A DNA stretch of 64,000 nucleotides from Cherax quadricarinatus (Eukaryota; Arthropoda; Malacostraca; Decapoda; Parastacidae). The DNA lies in contig NC_091378.1 of the NCBI RefSeq assembly GCF_038502225.1, positions 5,224,425-5,288,424 of the forward strand, written 5' to 3'. Positions 14,146 through 27,410 of this stretch are shown here, piece by piece. The position numbers and the translations under genes were made by a program. The notes under the pieces are model-generated. The model saw only the letters and a program-made list of their open reading frames with translations. It was not told where the DNA came from and did not search any database. Each line of letters opens with the position of its first letter. The stretch's first letter is position 1.

Positions 14146-15365
14146 TCACCAGCATGAAGGTACTTCCTTCACCAGCATGAAGGTACTTCCTTCACCAGCA
14201 TGAAGGTACTTCCTTCACCAGCATGAAGGTACTTCCTTCACCAGCATGAAGGTACTTCCTTCACCAGCATGAAGGTACTTCCTTCACCAGCATGAAGGTA
14301 CTTCCTTCACCAGCATGAAGGTACTTCCTTCACCAGCATGATGGCACTTCCTTCACCAACATGATGGCACATCCTTCACCAACATAATGGCACTTCCTTC
14401 ACCAACATAATGGCACATCCTTCACCAACATAATGGCACATCCTTCACCAACAAAATGGCACATCCTTCACCAACATAATGGCACATCCTTCACCAACAT
14501 AATGGCACATCCTTCACCAACATAATGGCACATCCTTCACCAACATAATGGCACATCCTTCACCAACATAATGGCACTTCCTTCACCAACATAATGGCAC
14601 ATCCTTCACCAACATGATGGCACATCCTTCACCAACATAATGGCACATCCTTCACCAACATAATGGCACATCCTTCACCAACATAATGGCACATCCTTCA
14701 CCAACATAATGGCACATCCTTCACCAACATAATGGCACTTCCTTCACCAACATAATGGCACATCCTTCACCAACATGAAGGCACTTCCTTCAACATAATG
14801 GCACATCCTTCACCAACATAATGGCACATCCTTCAACATAATGGCACTTCCTTCAACATAATGGCACATCCTTCACCAACATAATGGCACATTCTTCAAC
14901 ATAATGGCACATCCTTCACCATCATAATGGCACATCCTTCAACATAATGGCACTTCCTTCACCAACATAATGGCACATCCTTCACCAACATAATGGCACA
15001 TCCTTCACCAACATAATGGCACATCCTTCACCAACATAATGGCACTTCCTTCACCAACATAATGGCACATCCTTCACCAACATAATGGCACATCCTTCAC
15101 CAACATAATGGCACTTCCTTCACCAACATAATGGCACATCCTTCACCAACAAAATGGCACATCCTTCACCAACATAATGGCACATCCTTCACCAACATAA
15201 TGGCACATCCTTCACCAACATAATGGCACATCCTTCACCAACATAATGGCACATCCTTCACCAACATAATGGCACATCCTTCACCAACATAATGGCACAT
15301 CCTTCACCAACATAATGGCACATCCTTCACCAACATAATGGCACATCCTTCACCAACATAAACAT
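14146..15365. repeat. 23-bp minisatellite, two subfamilies
   Basis: The first part (to about 14340) uses CATGAAGGTACTTCC plus TTCACCAG. The rest uses CATAATGGCACATCC plus TTCACCAA. Both have the same period, so one derives from the other, with an abrupt switch. Some units lose the CACCAA portion near 14790-14940. The first subfamily carries the dyad GAAG-GTA-CTTC. Confidence 0.95.
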
Positions 15366-15490
15366 AAAGCCGCCATTTTCTATTCTCGATGGGAAACTAA
15401 ACAAACAAACACATTTTACAGCCATCTTCGTAACTTCTGTACTGATTAAGAAACAAATAGATAACGAGGGACGAAGAGAGGGATAATAAG

Positions 15491-16643
15491 GAGAGGAAAG
15501 AAGAGGGAAGGGCTGGCGAGGAGAGGGAAGGGCTCACGAGGAGAGGGAAGGGCTGATGAGGAGAGGGAAGGGCTGACGAGGAGAGGGAAGGGCTGACGAG
15601 GAGGAAAGGGCTGACGAGAGGGAAGGGCTGACGAGGAGGAAAGGGCTGACGAGAGGGAAGGGCTGACGAGGAGAGGGAAAGGCTGACGAGGAGAGGGAAG
15701 GGCTGACGAGAGGGAAGGGCTGGCGAGGAGAGGGAAAGGCTGACGAGGAGAGTGAAGGGCTGACGAGAGGGAAGGGCTGACGAGGAGAGGGAAGGGCTGA
15801 TGAGAGGGAAGGGCTGGCGAGGAGGGAAGTGCTGACGAGGAGGAAAGGGCTGACGAGAGGGAAGGGCTGACGAGGAGAGGGAAAGGCTGACGAGGAGAGG
15901 GAAGGGCTGACGAGGAGAGGGAAGGGCTGATGAGGAGAGGGAAGGGGTGACGAGGAGAGGGAAAGGCTGACGAGGAGAGGGAAGGGCTGACGAGGAGAGG
16001 GAAGGGCTGATGAGGAGAGGGAAGGGCTGACGAGGAGAGAGGGAAAGGCTGACGAGGAGAGGGAAAGGCTGATGAGGAGAGGGAAGGGCTGACGAGGAGA
16101 GGGAAGGGCTGATGAGGAGAGGGAAGGGCTGACGAGGAGACGGAAAGGCTGATGAGGAGAGGGAAGGGCTGATGAGGAGAGGGAAAGGCTGACGAGGAGA
16201 GGGAAGGGCTGACGAGGAGAGGGAAGGGCTGATGAGGAGAGGGAAGGGGTGACGAGGAGAGGGAAAGGCTGACGAGGAGAGGGAAGGGCTGACGAGGAGA
16301 GGGAAGGGCTGATGAGGAGAGGGAAGGGCTGACGAGGAGAGGGAAAGGCTGACGAGGAGAGGGAAAGGCTGATGAGGAGAGGGAAGGGCTGACGAGGAGA
16401 GGGAAGGGCTGATGAGGAGAGGGAAGGGCTGACGAGGAGAGGGAAGGGCTGACGAGGAGAGGGAAGGGCTGACGAGGAGAGGGAAGGGCTGATGAGGAGA
16501 GGGAAGGGCTGACGAGGAGAGGGAAGGGCTGATGAGGAGAGGGAAGGGCTGATGAGGAGAGGGAAAGGCTGACGAGGAGAGGGAAGGGCTGATGAGGAGA
16601 GGGAAAGGCTGATGAGGAGAGGGAAAGGCTGATGAGGAGAGGG
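15491..16643. repeat. 20-bp purine-rich minisatellite
   Basis: About 57 units of GAGGAGAGGGAAGGGCTGAC with a C/T variant at GACGAG versus GATGAG. Three units make 60 bp, so all minus-strand frames read as Ser/Leu/Pro repeats of period 20 residues. The long minus-strand open frames (438 and 372 codons) are therefore judged non-genic. Some units are shortened to about 14 bp in 15600-15850. Confidence 0.95.
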
Positions 16644-17040
16644 GGATGACAATCAACAATAATGCTTCAGTATTACCATATACACAGACAAATTCCTGTG
16701 TTGAAACGCCCACTTAATTGTTTGCGTGTTGCATGCGGCCATGACAGCTGACCGAGGGTGAGATTAATAGTTTTTGGGAGAGACTGGTGCTGATGATCAA
16801 CGTAGGTTTAGCAAATCTATTTCTGGTCCATACCAGAGTATCATTTGTGTTTTGTGGATGATGGAACATAACCAAGATCTGGTCTGGAAGGGTCTCAGAC
16901 CAGAGTTCCAACAATCACCAGTACAATTAAGGAGCACTCGAATTAATCATCAGATTACTTAAGTTTATATGCAGTGATGTTTTGTTTATCAGGAAAGAGA
17001 ATAAGCGTCCCTTGGCACGGTTCGTACTCAGATGACGTCT
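16644..17040. other. short non-repetitive spacer, no gene seen
   Basis: About 400 bp of mixed-composition sequence. Two overlapping open frames of 62 and 66 codons exist on opposite strands, but neither shows a recognisable motif, codon bias or splice context. Confidence 0.5.
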
Positions 17041-18225
17041 ACCATCCACAGGATGGATATGAGGTACACAATAAACTAGCCACTACCATCCACAGGATGG
17101 ATATGAGGTACACAATAAACTAACCACCACCATCCACAGGATGGATATGAGGTACACAATAAACTAGCCACTACCATCCACAGGATGGATATGAGGTACA
17201 CAATAAACTAGCCACTACCATCCACAGGATGGATATGAGGTACACAATAAACTAGCCACTACCATCCACAGGATGGATATGAGGTACACAATAAACTAGC
17301 CACTACCATCCACAGGATGGATATGAGGTACACAATAAACTAGCCACTACCATCCACAGGATGGATATGAGGTACACAATAAACTAGCCACTACCATCCA
17401 AAGGATGGATATAAGGTACACAATAAACTAGCCACTACCATCCAAAGGATGGATATAAGGTACACAATAAACTAGCCACTACCATCCACAGGATGGATAT
17501 GAGGTACACAATAAACTAGCCACTACCATCCACAGGATGGATATGAGGTACACAATAAACTAGCCACTACCATCCACAGGATGGATATGAGGTACACAAT
17601 AAACTAGCCACTACCATCCACAGGATGGATATGAGGTACACAATAAACTAGCCACTACCATCCACAGGATGGATATGAGGTACACAATAAACTAGCCACT
17701 ACCATCCACAGGATGGATATGAGGTACACAATAAACTAGCCACTACCATCCACAGGATGGATATGAGGTACACAATAAATTAGCCACTACCATCCACAGG
17801 ATGGATATGTGGTACACAATAAACTAGCCACTACCATCCACAGGATGGATATGAGGTACACAATAAACTAGCCACTACCATCCACAGGATGGATATGAGG
17901 TACACAATAAACTAGCCACTACCATCCACAGGATGGATATGAGGTACACAATAAACTAGCCACTACCATCCACAGGATGGATATGAGGTACAAAATAAAC
18001 TAGCCACTACCATCCACAGGATGGATATGAGGTACACAATAAACTAGCCACTACCATCCACAGGATGAATATGAGGTACACAATAAACTAGCCACTACCA
18101 TCCACAGGATGGATATGAGGTACACAATAAACTAGCCACTACCATCCACAGGATGGATATGAGGTACACAATAAACTAGCCACTACCATCCACAGGATGG
18201 ATATGAGGCACACAATAAACTAGCC
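17041..18225. repeat. 44-bp minisatellite, about 27 copies
   Basis: Unit begins CCATCCACAGGATGG (6-bp arms around ACA), continues ATATGAGGTACACAATAAAC and ends TAGCCACTA. Very uniform. Two adjacent units share AAAGG and ATAAGG variants near 17400-17460, a local duplication. Not a CRISPR: there are no unique spacers. Confidence 0.97.
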
Positions 18226-18489
18226 CCTTTGGCGGCAAAATCTAAATTTTAATTACCACTACAACCACCATGACATAAGAAATAATTATCATTGTCTTCC
18301 ATTATGGAGACAGCTAAGAAAACTTGTGTGAATAAGGAAGTACTTGGGTGCCAGGTGTGACTTGAGAGCGAGGTGTGGCTTGAGTGCCAGGTGTGACTAT
18401 TATGATGACAAATGTGGCCAGGCACAGGTGCCCACCCTCTTCACTTGATTAATTTCACACTTGAGTAAGGGCTATTTTAACCCAGAATA

Positions 18490-19134
18490 CCTGTGTCATC
18501 ATCAACACCTATGCTATCGTCAACATCTGTGCTATCATCAACGCCTGAGCTATCATCACTTGTGCTATCATCAACACCTGTGCTATCGTCAACATCTGTG
18601 CTATCATCAACGCCTGTGCTATCATCAACGCCTGTGCTATTGTTAACGCCTGAGCTATCATCACTTGTGCTATCATCAACACCTGTGCTATCGTCAACAG
18701 CTGTGCTATCATCAACGCCTGTGCTATCATCAACGCCTGTGCTATCGTTAACGCCTGAGCTATCATCACTTGTGCTATCAACACCTGTGATATCGTCAAC
18801 ACATGTATCTTGATGAAATCCTGTAGCAATACCTGTAACATCAGCACTGCGACATCATGAACATCTGTGTCATCATGAGCACCTGTAATGAGCATATGTC
18901 ATAAACACCTGTCATCAGCACTGCGCCATCATGAACACCAGTGTCATCAACACCTGCTATCTAACCTGTAGCAACACCTGTATCACCAGCACTGTGACAT
19001 CATAAACACCAGTGTCATCAACACCTGTCATCATGAGCACCTATAATGAACACGAGTCATCAACATCTGTCATCAGCATTACACTATCATGAACACCTGT
19101 CATCAATACTGTGCCAACCTAAACACCTGTAATG
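18490..19134. repeat. 15/18-bp minisatellite decaying to the right
   Basis: Units of GTGCTATCATCAACGCCT (18 bp) mixed with a 15-bp short form (TATCATCACTTGTGC), clear to about 18800, then degenerate ATCAACACCTGT-type repeats to about 19134. Short frames on both strands are repeat artefacts. Confidence 0.85.
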
Positions 19135-19930
19135 AACATTTGCGTCGTCAGGGATAAACTTTTCGACTCACGTTAGGACGAACTTAGCACGTTTCGACCT
19201 AAGTCAGGATAAATCTGGAACTTTTCGACCAAAAACAGACCGAAGTGTCACAGTTCAAAATTCTTGAGAAACCTTGGCACTTTCCAATCTGCATCATTTC
19301 AAAACATCAGTAGCACCTTTCGACCGTGCTTCAGGGTGAAACCTCGCCCTCAAAGAAAGCACTTCCACGTATAACTGCGGAATGCAGCGGAGAAACCTAT
19401 CACGCTAGCCTGCCGGAAAAGCATTACAGACCATCAACCTATATTAAACGACAGGAAAATGACTCTAAATGACGAACAAATGACAGAGAACAAGTCTCTG
19501 AAGGGTTGAGACACTAGTCCAGCCAGAGGCAAGAGAGTGCTATCCCTCCCATTGCCTCCAGGATCCAAATTATAGGGGATAAACATAGGAGTTTGTCCTA
19601 ATTGAGTGGGGTCTCTTCTAAGCCCCTGTTGGATTAAGCACTTGACGTGGGGGTCTTGAAATAAGATGAGTGATGACTTTTGAATTACTATCGCCAGGAA
19701 AGTTAATATATAGCAAAGATTTTTTTCCCGTTCGTGTATTTCTGTATTTGTTTCATAGGTAACTGGAGGTAATGGTAGAGAGTCTTCTTACACTCTATGG
19801 CTGGAAGTATAAAGGATCGCATCGTGATTGTTGATGTTGTAGGAGACGGATTACGCTGAGGTAAGTGAGTTTGTGTTTGTTGTTCTGGAGAAGTCGTGTG
19901 GTTTGAGGGAGGTTATGGTGCTAGATGTGA
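19135..19930. other. low-repeat spacer, no gene seen
   Basis: About 800 bp with no array and no convincing open frame. The string TTTCGACC or a close form recurs about four times in 19160-19335, suggesting a highly decayed repeat. Nothing else could be supported. Confidence 0.4.
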
Positions 19931-20222
19931 CACTACTACTAGTAGTAGTAGTTGTAGTAGTTGTTGTGGTGGTAGTAGTAGTAGTAGTTGTTGTTGTTGC
20001 AGTAGTAGTAGTAGTAACAGTAGTAGTAGTAGTAGCAGAAGCACTAGCAGTAGTAGCACTAACAGCAGTAGCACTAGCAGTACTAACAGCAGTAGCACCG
20101 CCACCACCACCAGCAACATAACATCATCAGCAGCACCACCACCACCACAGCATCATCATCAGCAGCACAGCACCACCACAACCATCAGCAGCAACACCAT
20201 CATCACCACCACCACCACCATC
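19931..20222. repeat. compound trinucleotide microsatellite
   Basis: (AGT)n and (TGT)n up to about 20040, then (AGC)n/(ACT)n, then (ACC)n/(ATC)n to 20222. Homopolymeric Val, Ser/Cys and Leu frames across it are artefacts. Confidence 0.95.
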
Positions 20223-20497
20223 CTGTTTTTCACTGGGTTTATTGTACAGTTTCTCTCACATCTCTCACTCCAGTAAGAGAGAGCAGGGAAGGAGGATAAG
20301 TAATACTGAAAGAAATAAAAATGTAAACAGTATAACTACCCCATATGTTACCCATAGCTTCTGCTAGGGGACTTGTTGGCTTAAGCCTGTTTTCGAGAGT
20401 GCCCACCAGGGGGCTAGCTATGGAAACTGAAATCCAAAGCAGAACAAACATTGCACCATTAAGTATGCCCAAGTGTTTTGGATTCGTGTCTTATTAA

Positions 20498-21060
20498 ACC
20501 AATACAGAATAGCCAAACTATGCTTCTGAATCAGTTAACCAATAGAAAAATAGCCAAACTATGCTTCTGAATCAGTTAACCAATAGAAAAATAGCCAAAC
20601 TATGCTTCTGAATCAGTTAACCAATAGAAAAATAGCCGAACTATGCTTCTGAATCAGTTAACCAATAGAAAAATAGCCAAACTATGCTTCTGAATCAGTT
20701 AACCAATAGAAAAATAGCCGAACTATGCTTCTGAATCAGTTAACCAATAGAAAAATAGCCGAACTATGCTTCTGAATCAGTCAACCAATAGAAAAATAGC
20801 CAAACTATGCTTCTGAATCAGTTAATCAATAGAAAAATAGCCAAACTATGCTTCTGAATCAGTTAACCAATAGAAAAATAGCCGAACTATGCTTCTGAAT
20901 CAGTTAACCAATAGAAAAATAGCCGAACTATGCTTCTGAATCAGTTAACCAATAGAAAAATAGCCGAACTATGCTTCTGAATCAGTTAACCAATAGAAAA
21001 ATAGCCGAACTATGCTTCTGAATCAGTTAACCAATAGAAAAATAGCCGAACTATGCTTCT
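20498..21060. repeat. 41-bp minisatellite, about 14 copies
   Basis: Unit contains CCAATAGAAAAATAGCC, then AACTATGCTTCTGAATCAG and TTAA. A CCAAACT/CCGAACT variant alternates in blocks, with CCGAACT fixed at the right end. Confidence 0.95.
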
Positions 21061-21079
21061 ATACGTCTGTTGGGTATGT

Positions 21080-21375
21080 TTTTCACTCAGAAAAACTGAA
21101 AGATGAAAAAATCGATCTTTTCTCAACGTCTGGTGTATAAGTTTTACATTTGGAGAACTGAAGGGTAAAAAGATCGATGTATCTAACGTCTAGTGTGCAA
21201 ATTTTACACTCAGAGAACTGAGAAGTGATTAGTCCAACGTCGAGAGGTCGATCAATCCAACGTCTGGCGTATAAGTCTTACACTCAGAGAACTGAAAGGT
21301 GAAAAGGTCGATATACCTAAAGTCTGGTGTGTAAGTTTCAAACAGAAAAGAACTGGAAGGTGATAAGGTGAGGTT
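21080..21375. repeat. diverged ~60-bp tandem repeat, 4 to 5 copies
   Basis: Recurrent AGAACTGAAAGGTGAAAAGG, TCGAT, CAACGTCTGGTGTATAAGT and TTACACTCAG blocks at about 60-bp spacing. Much more diverged than neighbouring arrays, so older. Confidence 0.75.
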
Positions 21376-21569
21376 GGGATGGTCAGGTCTCCCTATCAAG
21401 TCTGGTGAAATAATCTGCACCTCCGTCAGTCACAACGCCGGAAACACAAGGTCTTATTTGTCAAGGTAATAAGAGGGGTAAAATTCCTCACGTCACTCAG
21501 CGGGTCAGGAGGCTGAGAAGCAAACAATAATCTTACTCCAGGAGCAAGATTACTTATATATTAAAGAAC

Positions 21570-22215
21570 TGTTACAGTGTGGGACACCAGCAGTGTGTTG
21601 CTACACTATTCTATGTGATAGTTATATTGTGGGACACCAGCAGTGTGTTGCTTCACTATTCTATGTGATAGTTACATTGTGGGACACCAGCAGTGTGTTG
21701 CTACACTATTCTATGTGATAGTTATATTGTGGGACACCAGCAGTGTGTTGCTACACTATTCTATGTGATAGTTATATTGTGGGACACCAGCAGTGTGTTG
21801 CTTCACTATTCTATGTGATAGTTATATTGTGGGACACCAGCAGTGTGTTGCTACACTATTCTATGTGATAGTTATATTGTGGGACACCAGCAGTGTGTTG
21901 CTACACTATTCTATGTGATAGTTATATTGTGGGACACCAGCAGTGTGTTGCTTCACTATTCTATGTGATAGTTACATTGTGGGACACCAGCAGTGTGTTG
22001 CTACACTATTCTATGTGATAGTTATATTGTGGGACACCAGCAGTGTGTTGCTACACTATTCTATGTGATAGTTATATTGTGGGACACCAGCAGTGTGTTG
22101 CTTCACTATTCTATGTGATAGTTATATTGTGGGAACACCAGCAGTGTGTTGCTACACTATTCAACATGACTGTTACATTGTGGAAACACCAGCAGTGTGT
22201 TGCTATACTATACAT
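21570..22215. repeat. 50-bp minisatellite with 3-unit higher order
   Basis: Unit contains TTGTGGGACACCAGCAGTG, TGTTGCTACACTATTC and TATGTGATAGTTA. The CTTCACTATT variant appears at every third unit, giving a 150-bp higher-order period. The last two units are diverged (AACACC, CAACATGAC). Confidence 0.93.
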
Positions 22216-22267
22216 GATAGTTACATTGACTGAGTTATGTGCATATGAGAAAGGCTATGTACTATAC

Positions 22268-22600
22268 ATGTGCATGTAAGCGAGGAGTTAAGAGATATGT
22301 ATGCGCGTTGATGCTGGGTTAGGGATATATGTATGCATGTTGAGGCAGGGTTGGGGGTATGTATGCGTGTTGAGGTTGAGTTAGAGGGGTATTTATATGT
22401 GTATTGAGGCTGAGCTGGGGGAGTATGTATGCGCGTTGATGCTGGGTTAGTGGGTATGTATGCGTGTTGAGGCTGGGTTAGAGGGATATGTATGCGTGTT
22501 GAGGCTGGGTTAGAGGGATAGGTATGCGTGTTGAGGCTGGGTTAGAGGGATATGTATGCGTGTTGAGGCTGGGTTTTGGGGTACGTATGAGTGGTGGGGT
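22268..22600. repeat. ~32-bp minisatellite
   Basis: About nine imperfect units built from GTATGCGTGTTGAGGC, TGGGTTAGAGGGATAT and variants. Confidence 0.85.
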
Positions 22601-22831
22601 TGGGATACAGGGGTAGGGGTGGTGGTGGGGGGGACCGAGGGTTCCCTGCTGGCGCATATCGTGCCGTCCACGACAGCAAAAAGTTCTATATTAAGCCGAC
22701 CATTGGGTCATTAAGAACCATTGGGTCATTAACACAACAAAGGCCACTTGACAATTACCTTCACAAGCCTGTAATGGCTCTAAACCTGGCCCCTTGTACA
22801 TGCAAACTGCAACTTAACTAACAAGGGCCCC

Positions 22832-23123
<292 letters not shown>

Positions 23124-23287
23124 GCGTTAGTGTTGTATTGTGTTGTGGTAGGCAGCATGATGCTCCACCTCCCACCATCATTCATCATTGTAATCATTGT
23201 GTGTAACGGGTATAATGCTAATTATGAGTGAAACATGGTCAATATTTCTCGTGCTGGGTAATACATCACAGCTATAAATGTTTAACC

Positions 23288-23475
23288 AAACACCCCCCCC
23301 CTCCCCCTTCCTCCCTCCCTCCCTCCCTCCCACACACACACACTGGCGGGGCCAGGAGCTGAGTCTCGGCCCCTGCAACTATAATTAGGTGAGTACACAC
23401 ACACACGCACACACACACACACGCACACACACACACACACACACACGCACACACACATACATACGTGCACACACA
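23288..23475 (+). repeat. pyrimidine tract plus dispersed cassette copy 2 and (AC)n
   Basis: A C/T tract (23288-23330) leads into CACACACA, then the GGGGCCAGGAGCT ... AATTAGGTGAGTAC core (about 23346-23396), then (AC)n to 23475. It has the same architecture as the copy at 12442-12511: core inside an AC microsatellite, with the same AGGTGAGT string. Confidence 0.75.
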
Positions 23476-23500
23476 AAAACAGACCATGTGTCTATCGAAA

Positions 23501-23803
23501 AGTGACATGTCACTACAAATGACGTGTCACTACAAGTGACGTGTCACTACAAGTGATGTGTCACTACAAGTGACGTGTCACTACAAGTGACGTGTCACTA
23601 CAAGTGACGTGTCACTACAAGTGACGTGTCACTACAAGTGATGTGTCACTACAAGTGACGTGTCACTACAAGTGATGTGTCACTACAAGTGACGTGTCAC
23701 TACAAGTGATGTGTCACTACAAGTGATGTGTCACTACAAGTAACGTGTCACTACAAGTGACGTGTCACTACAAGTGACGTGTCACTACAAGTGACGTGTC
23801 ACT
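23501..23803. repeat. 17-bp minisatellite with dyad
   Basis: About 18 units of GTGTCACTACAAGTGAC with a GACG/GATG variant. Across the unit junction AGTGAC-GT-GTCACT forms a 6-bp-arm inverted repeat. Confidence 0.97.
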
Positions 23804-23874
23804 CTCACAACCACTATTACCAATCAGATTTGCTGTCAATGACTTCTCAAGGTATTCTTGGACTTTACACCAAG

Positions 23875-24945
23875 TTCTGAAGCAGGCCTACTGACCCACC
23901 ATAGGTAGGACCACCAGCTCTGTAGCAGGCCTACTGACCCACCATAGGTAGGACCACCAGCTCTGTAGCAGGCCTACTGACCCACCCTAGGCAGGTCCAC
24001 CAGCTCTGTAGCAGGCCTAGTGACCCACCCCAGGCAGGTCCACCAGCTCTGTAGCAGGCCTACTGACCCACCATAGGTAGGACCACCAGCTCTGTAGCAG
24101 GCCTACTGACCCACCATAGGTAGGCACACCAGCTCTGTAGCAGGCCTACTGACCCACCCTAGGCAGGTCCACCAGCTCTGTCGCAGGCCTACTGACCCAC
24201 CATAGGTAGGACCACCAGCTCTGTAGCAGGCCTACTGACCCACCCTAGGCAAGTCCACCAAGCTCTGCAGCAGGCCTACTGTCCCACCCCAGGCAGGTCT
24301 ACCAGCTCTGAAGCAGGCCTACTGGCCCACCCTAGGTAGGACCACCAGCTCTGCAGCAGGCATACTGTCCCACCCCAGGCAGGTCCACCAAGCTCTGCAG
24401 CAGGTCTACTGTCCCACCCCAGGCAGGTCTACCACCTCTGCAGCAGGCTTACTGACCCATCCTAGGTAGGACCACCAGCTCTGCAGCAGGCATACTGTCC
24501 CACCCCAGGCAGGTCTACCAGCTCTGAAACAGGCCTACTGTCCCACCCCAGGCAGGTCTACCAGCTCTGCAGCAGGCCTACTGTCCCACCCCAGGCAGGT
24601 CTACCAGCTCTGTAACCGGCCTATTGGCCCACCTAAGACAGGTCCATCAGCTCTGCAGAAGGCCTACTGACCCACGTAGACAGGTCCACCAGCTCTGCAG
24701 CAGACCTAATGGCCCACCCTAGGCAGGTCCACCAGCTCTGTAACAGGCCTACTGGCCCATCCAAGACAGGTCCACCAGCTCTGCAGAAGGCCTACTGACC
24801 CACCTAGACAGGTCCACCAGCTCTGCAGAAGGCCTACTGACCCACCTAGACAGGTCCACCAGCTCTGCAGAAGGCCTACTGACCCACCTAGACAGGTCCA
24901 CCAGCTGTGCAGCAGGCCTAATGTCCCATCCCAGGCAGGTCCTTC
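23875..24945. repeat. 43-bp minisatellite, about 25 copies
   Basis: Unit contains CCACCAGCTCTGTAGCAGG, CCTACTGACCCACC and ATAGGTAGGA. Left units (TAGGTAGGACC) give way to CCAGGCAGGTC and then ACCTAGACAGGTC at the right end. The last four complete units are near identical. The 71-codon minus-strand frame is repeat-derived. Confidence 0.93.
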
Positions 24946-25162
24946 TCAAACCAAGCCCTCGCACTCACGCATTAGTCCAATATATTCTTAAAGCCACCAA
25001 GATGTTAGTCTCTATAACTAACCAAAACAGGACTCGCAACAGCGGATTCAGATTGGTTAAATTTAGATTTAGGAAGAATATAATAAATTACAGGTTTGGC
25101 AAGAAGAGTTTTGTAGATCAGTGAATGAAACTCACGAGTAGTCTACTGAAGAATGACTTTTC

Positions 25163-25313
25163 ACTTAGCAGTAAAATAGGTACCTGGGTGTTAGTGGACT
25201 GGTGTGGGTCGCATCCTGGGGACAAAATTGACCTAATTTGCCCGAAATGCTCAACATAACAAGATGTCAGCTATGGTCTGTATAAACTGTATAATGAACT
25301 TGTAGAAATAAAG

Positions 25314-25361
<48 letters not shown>

Positions 25362-25372
25362 GTTATTATATT
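25163..25372 (+). mobile_element. 5'-truncated tRNA-derived SINE with (TTA)n tail
   Basis: The body (AGCAGTAAAATAGGTACC, CTGGGTGTTAGTGGACTGG, TGTGGGTCGCATCCTGGG, CAAAATTGACCTAATTTG, GGTCTGTATAAACTGTATAATG) matches the full-length copy at 37084-37362 in order. The tRNA-like head is missing. The 3' end runs into (TTA)n, as expected of a SINE tail. A TSD was not identified. Confidence 0.8.
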
Positions 25373-25424
25373 CACAATGTTAGTATACATATACCAACTC
25401 ATTTACATAGCATCAGTATACGTA

Positions 25425-26058
<634 letters not shown>

Positions 26059-26185
26059 GTATACGTATTACCAGCATAACGTCTTGCATATTTGGCCACA
26101 ACCCTACTGTCCCACTAATACCTTCCTGTATCCTCTCTAAATGTAAATGTATCCATACTGTATCCACTGTTTTGATCTCCTTCAA

Positions 26186-26221
26186 GCCAGGTGTGTCCGT
26201 GGTGACACGGACACACCTGGC
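26186..26221 (+). other. perfect 16-bp hairpin with GTGA loop
   Basis: GCCAGGTGTGTCCGTG, loop GTGA, then its exact complement CACGGACACACCTGGC. GTGA is a GNRA-type tetraloop if transcribed. A GAAACG motif follows about 30 bp downstream (26253). No T-run follows, so it is not a simple terminator. Confidence 0.75.
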
Positions 26222-27109
26222 CTAGACCTTGACGTGTTGAAGGGTCCAGGGCCGAAACGTTTTCTGAGTAAGACATATGTGACTTAGGTAAGACACATGT
26301 GACTCCTAAATAAGACACATGTGGCTGCTAGGTAAGACACATGTGTCGGGGGCAAAACGTGTCAGTAATAAAGACAGTCACAGTGTTGCACATGCGACTT
26401 ACAGATCAACTTGCCGGCGCTCTGCAACCATCAACAACACCATCACTTTTGGTAATGTAATTTAACATAGCCAAAAACAATATTACTGGAGAATTCCGTT
26501 TTAATGTAAATCGTAGTATGTTGTGGGTGACAGGTTAGTGGGTAGGCTGACCCTTGTACCTGTCTTGATCAAGCAGTAATAACAATACTGTCAGATGAAC
26601 TTGTCTCGCTTGAGGGACACCGGTCTCCGCTAGATTACGTTTGTGGGCGTGCAGGGGTAGCTGCCAGAGACGCCGTGGGCGTGTGTAAAGTGTAGGAAGT
26701 GGTAGTGGATGTGTGAGTAGTGGAGTTGGTGGGGGGGGGCACAAGTGTCAGTCTTGATGCCACTTAGAGTGCCTCACCTGATGATCTGGTGTGCCTACAC
26801 TGACCCCTTGCCTTTACATCTGAGGTTAGTTGTAAGGTGGTGGTTGTGGTGGTTAGTGGTTGCGGTTGTGGTGGTAGTTGGAGTGGTTGTGGTGGTGGTA
26901 GAGACTGCGGTGCCGGAAATGCTTGGGAGTATATGGGGAAAGATAACTTGTGTCTAGACAGAATACCTCAAGGCTCTCTCCCCATCCTCTATTCCCACAC
27001 TGCACTGAGAAATATGAATGATCATTTATTAGGGCAGGAGAAAGCTAACTTTAAACGCATTACTACCACTACTATGACCACCATAGATTACTATTACAGC
27101 TGCTATTGA
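26222..27109. other. spacer with decayed dispersed repeats, no gene seen
   Basis: TAAGACACATGTG-type strings recur about four times in 26265-26345, related to the neighbouring palindromic element. 26740-26912 includes a GGT-rich stretch. Several 60- to 90-codon frames exist, none with a recognisable domain. Confidence 0.45.

Positions 27110-27190
<81 letters not shown>
27110..27190. repeat. (ACT)n microsatellite
   Basis: About 27 uninterrupted ACT units. Confidence 0.98.
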
Positions 27191-27410
27191 CCCCTACTAT
27201 TAAGAAGAATAAGAATATCGTGAATGGAAGAAATACCAATTAAAGCATAATTCGGATAAACTTGAGACGTTTCGATCCTTCTTTGACCATTATCAAGTCC
27301 CAAGTGAGGGAAAAAATTGAGGAAACTATTAAAGACGTCAAGTGAAGCTGTGAGGAGAGAGAGGAGACGTCAGGTAAATAAAGGAGAAGCAACCCCAGAT
27401 GAGGTCAGGT

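Noticed and set aside
17041..18225. CRISPR-like array
   Set aside because: Units are tandem with no unique spacers, and the genome is eukaryotic. The same applies to the other arrays.
22330..22590. Telomere-like GGTTAG repeats
   Set aside because: GGTTAG occurs only once per ~32-bp unit, not as a tandem pentamer or hexamer.
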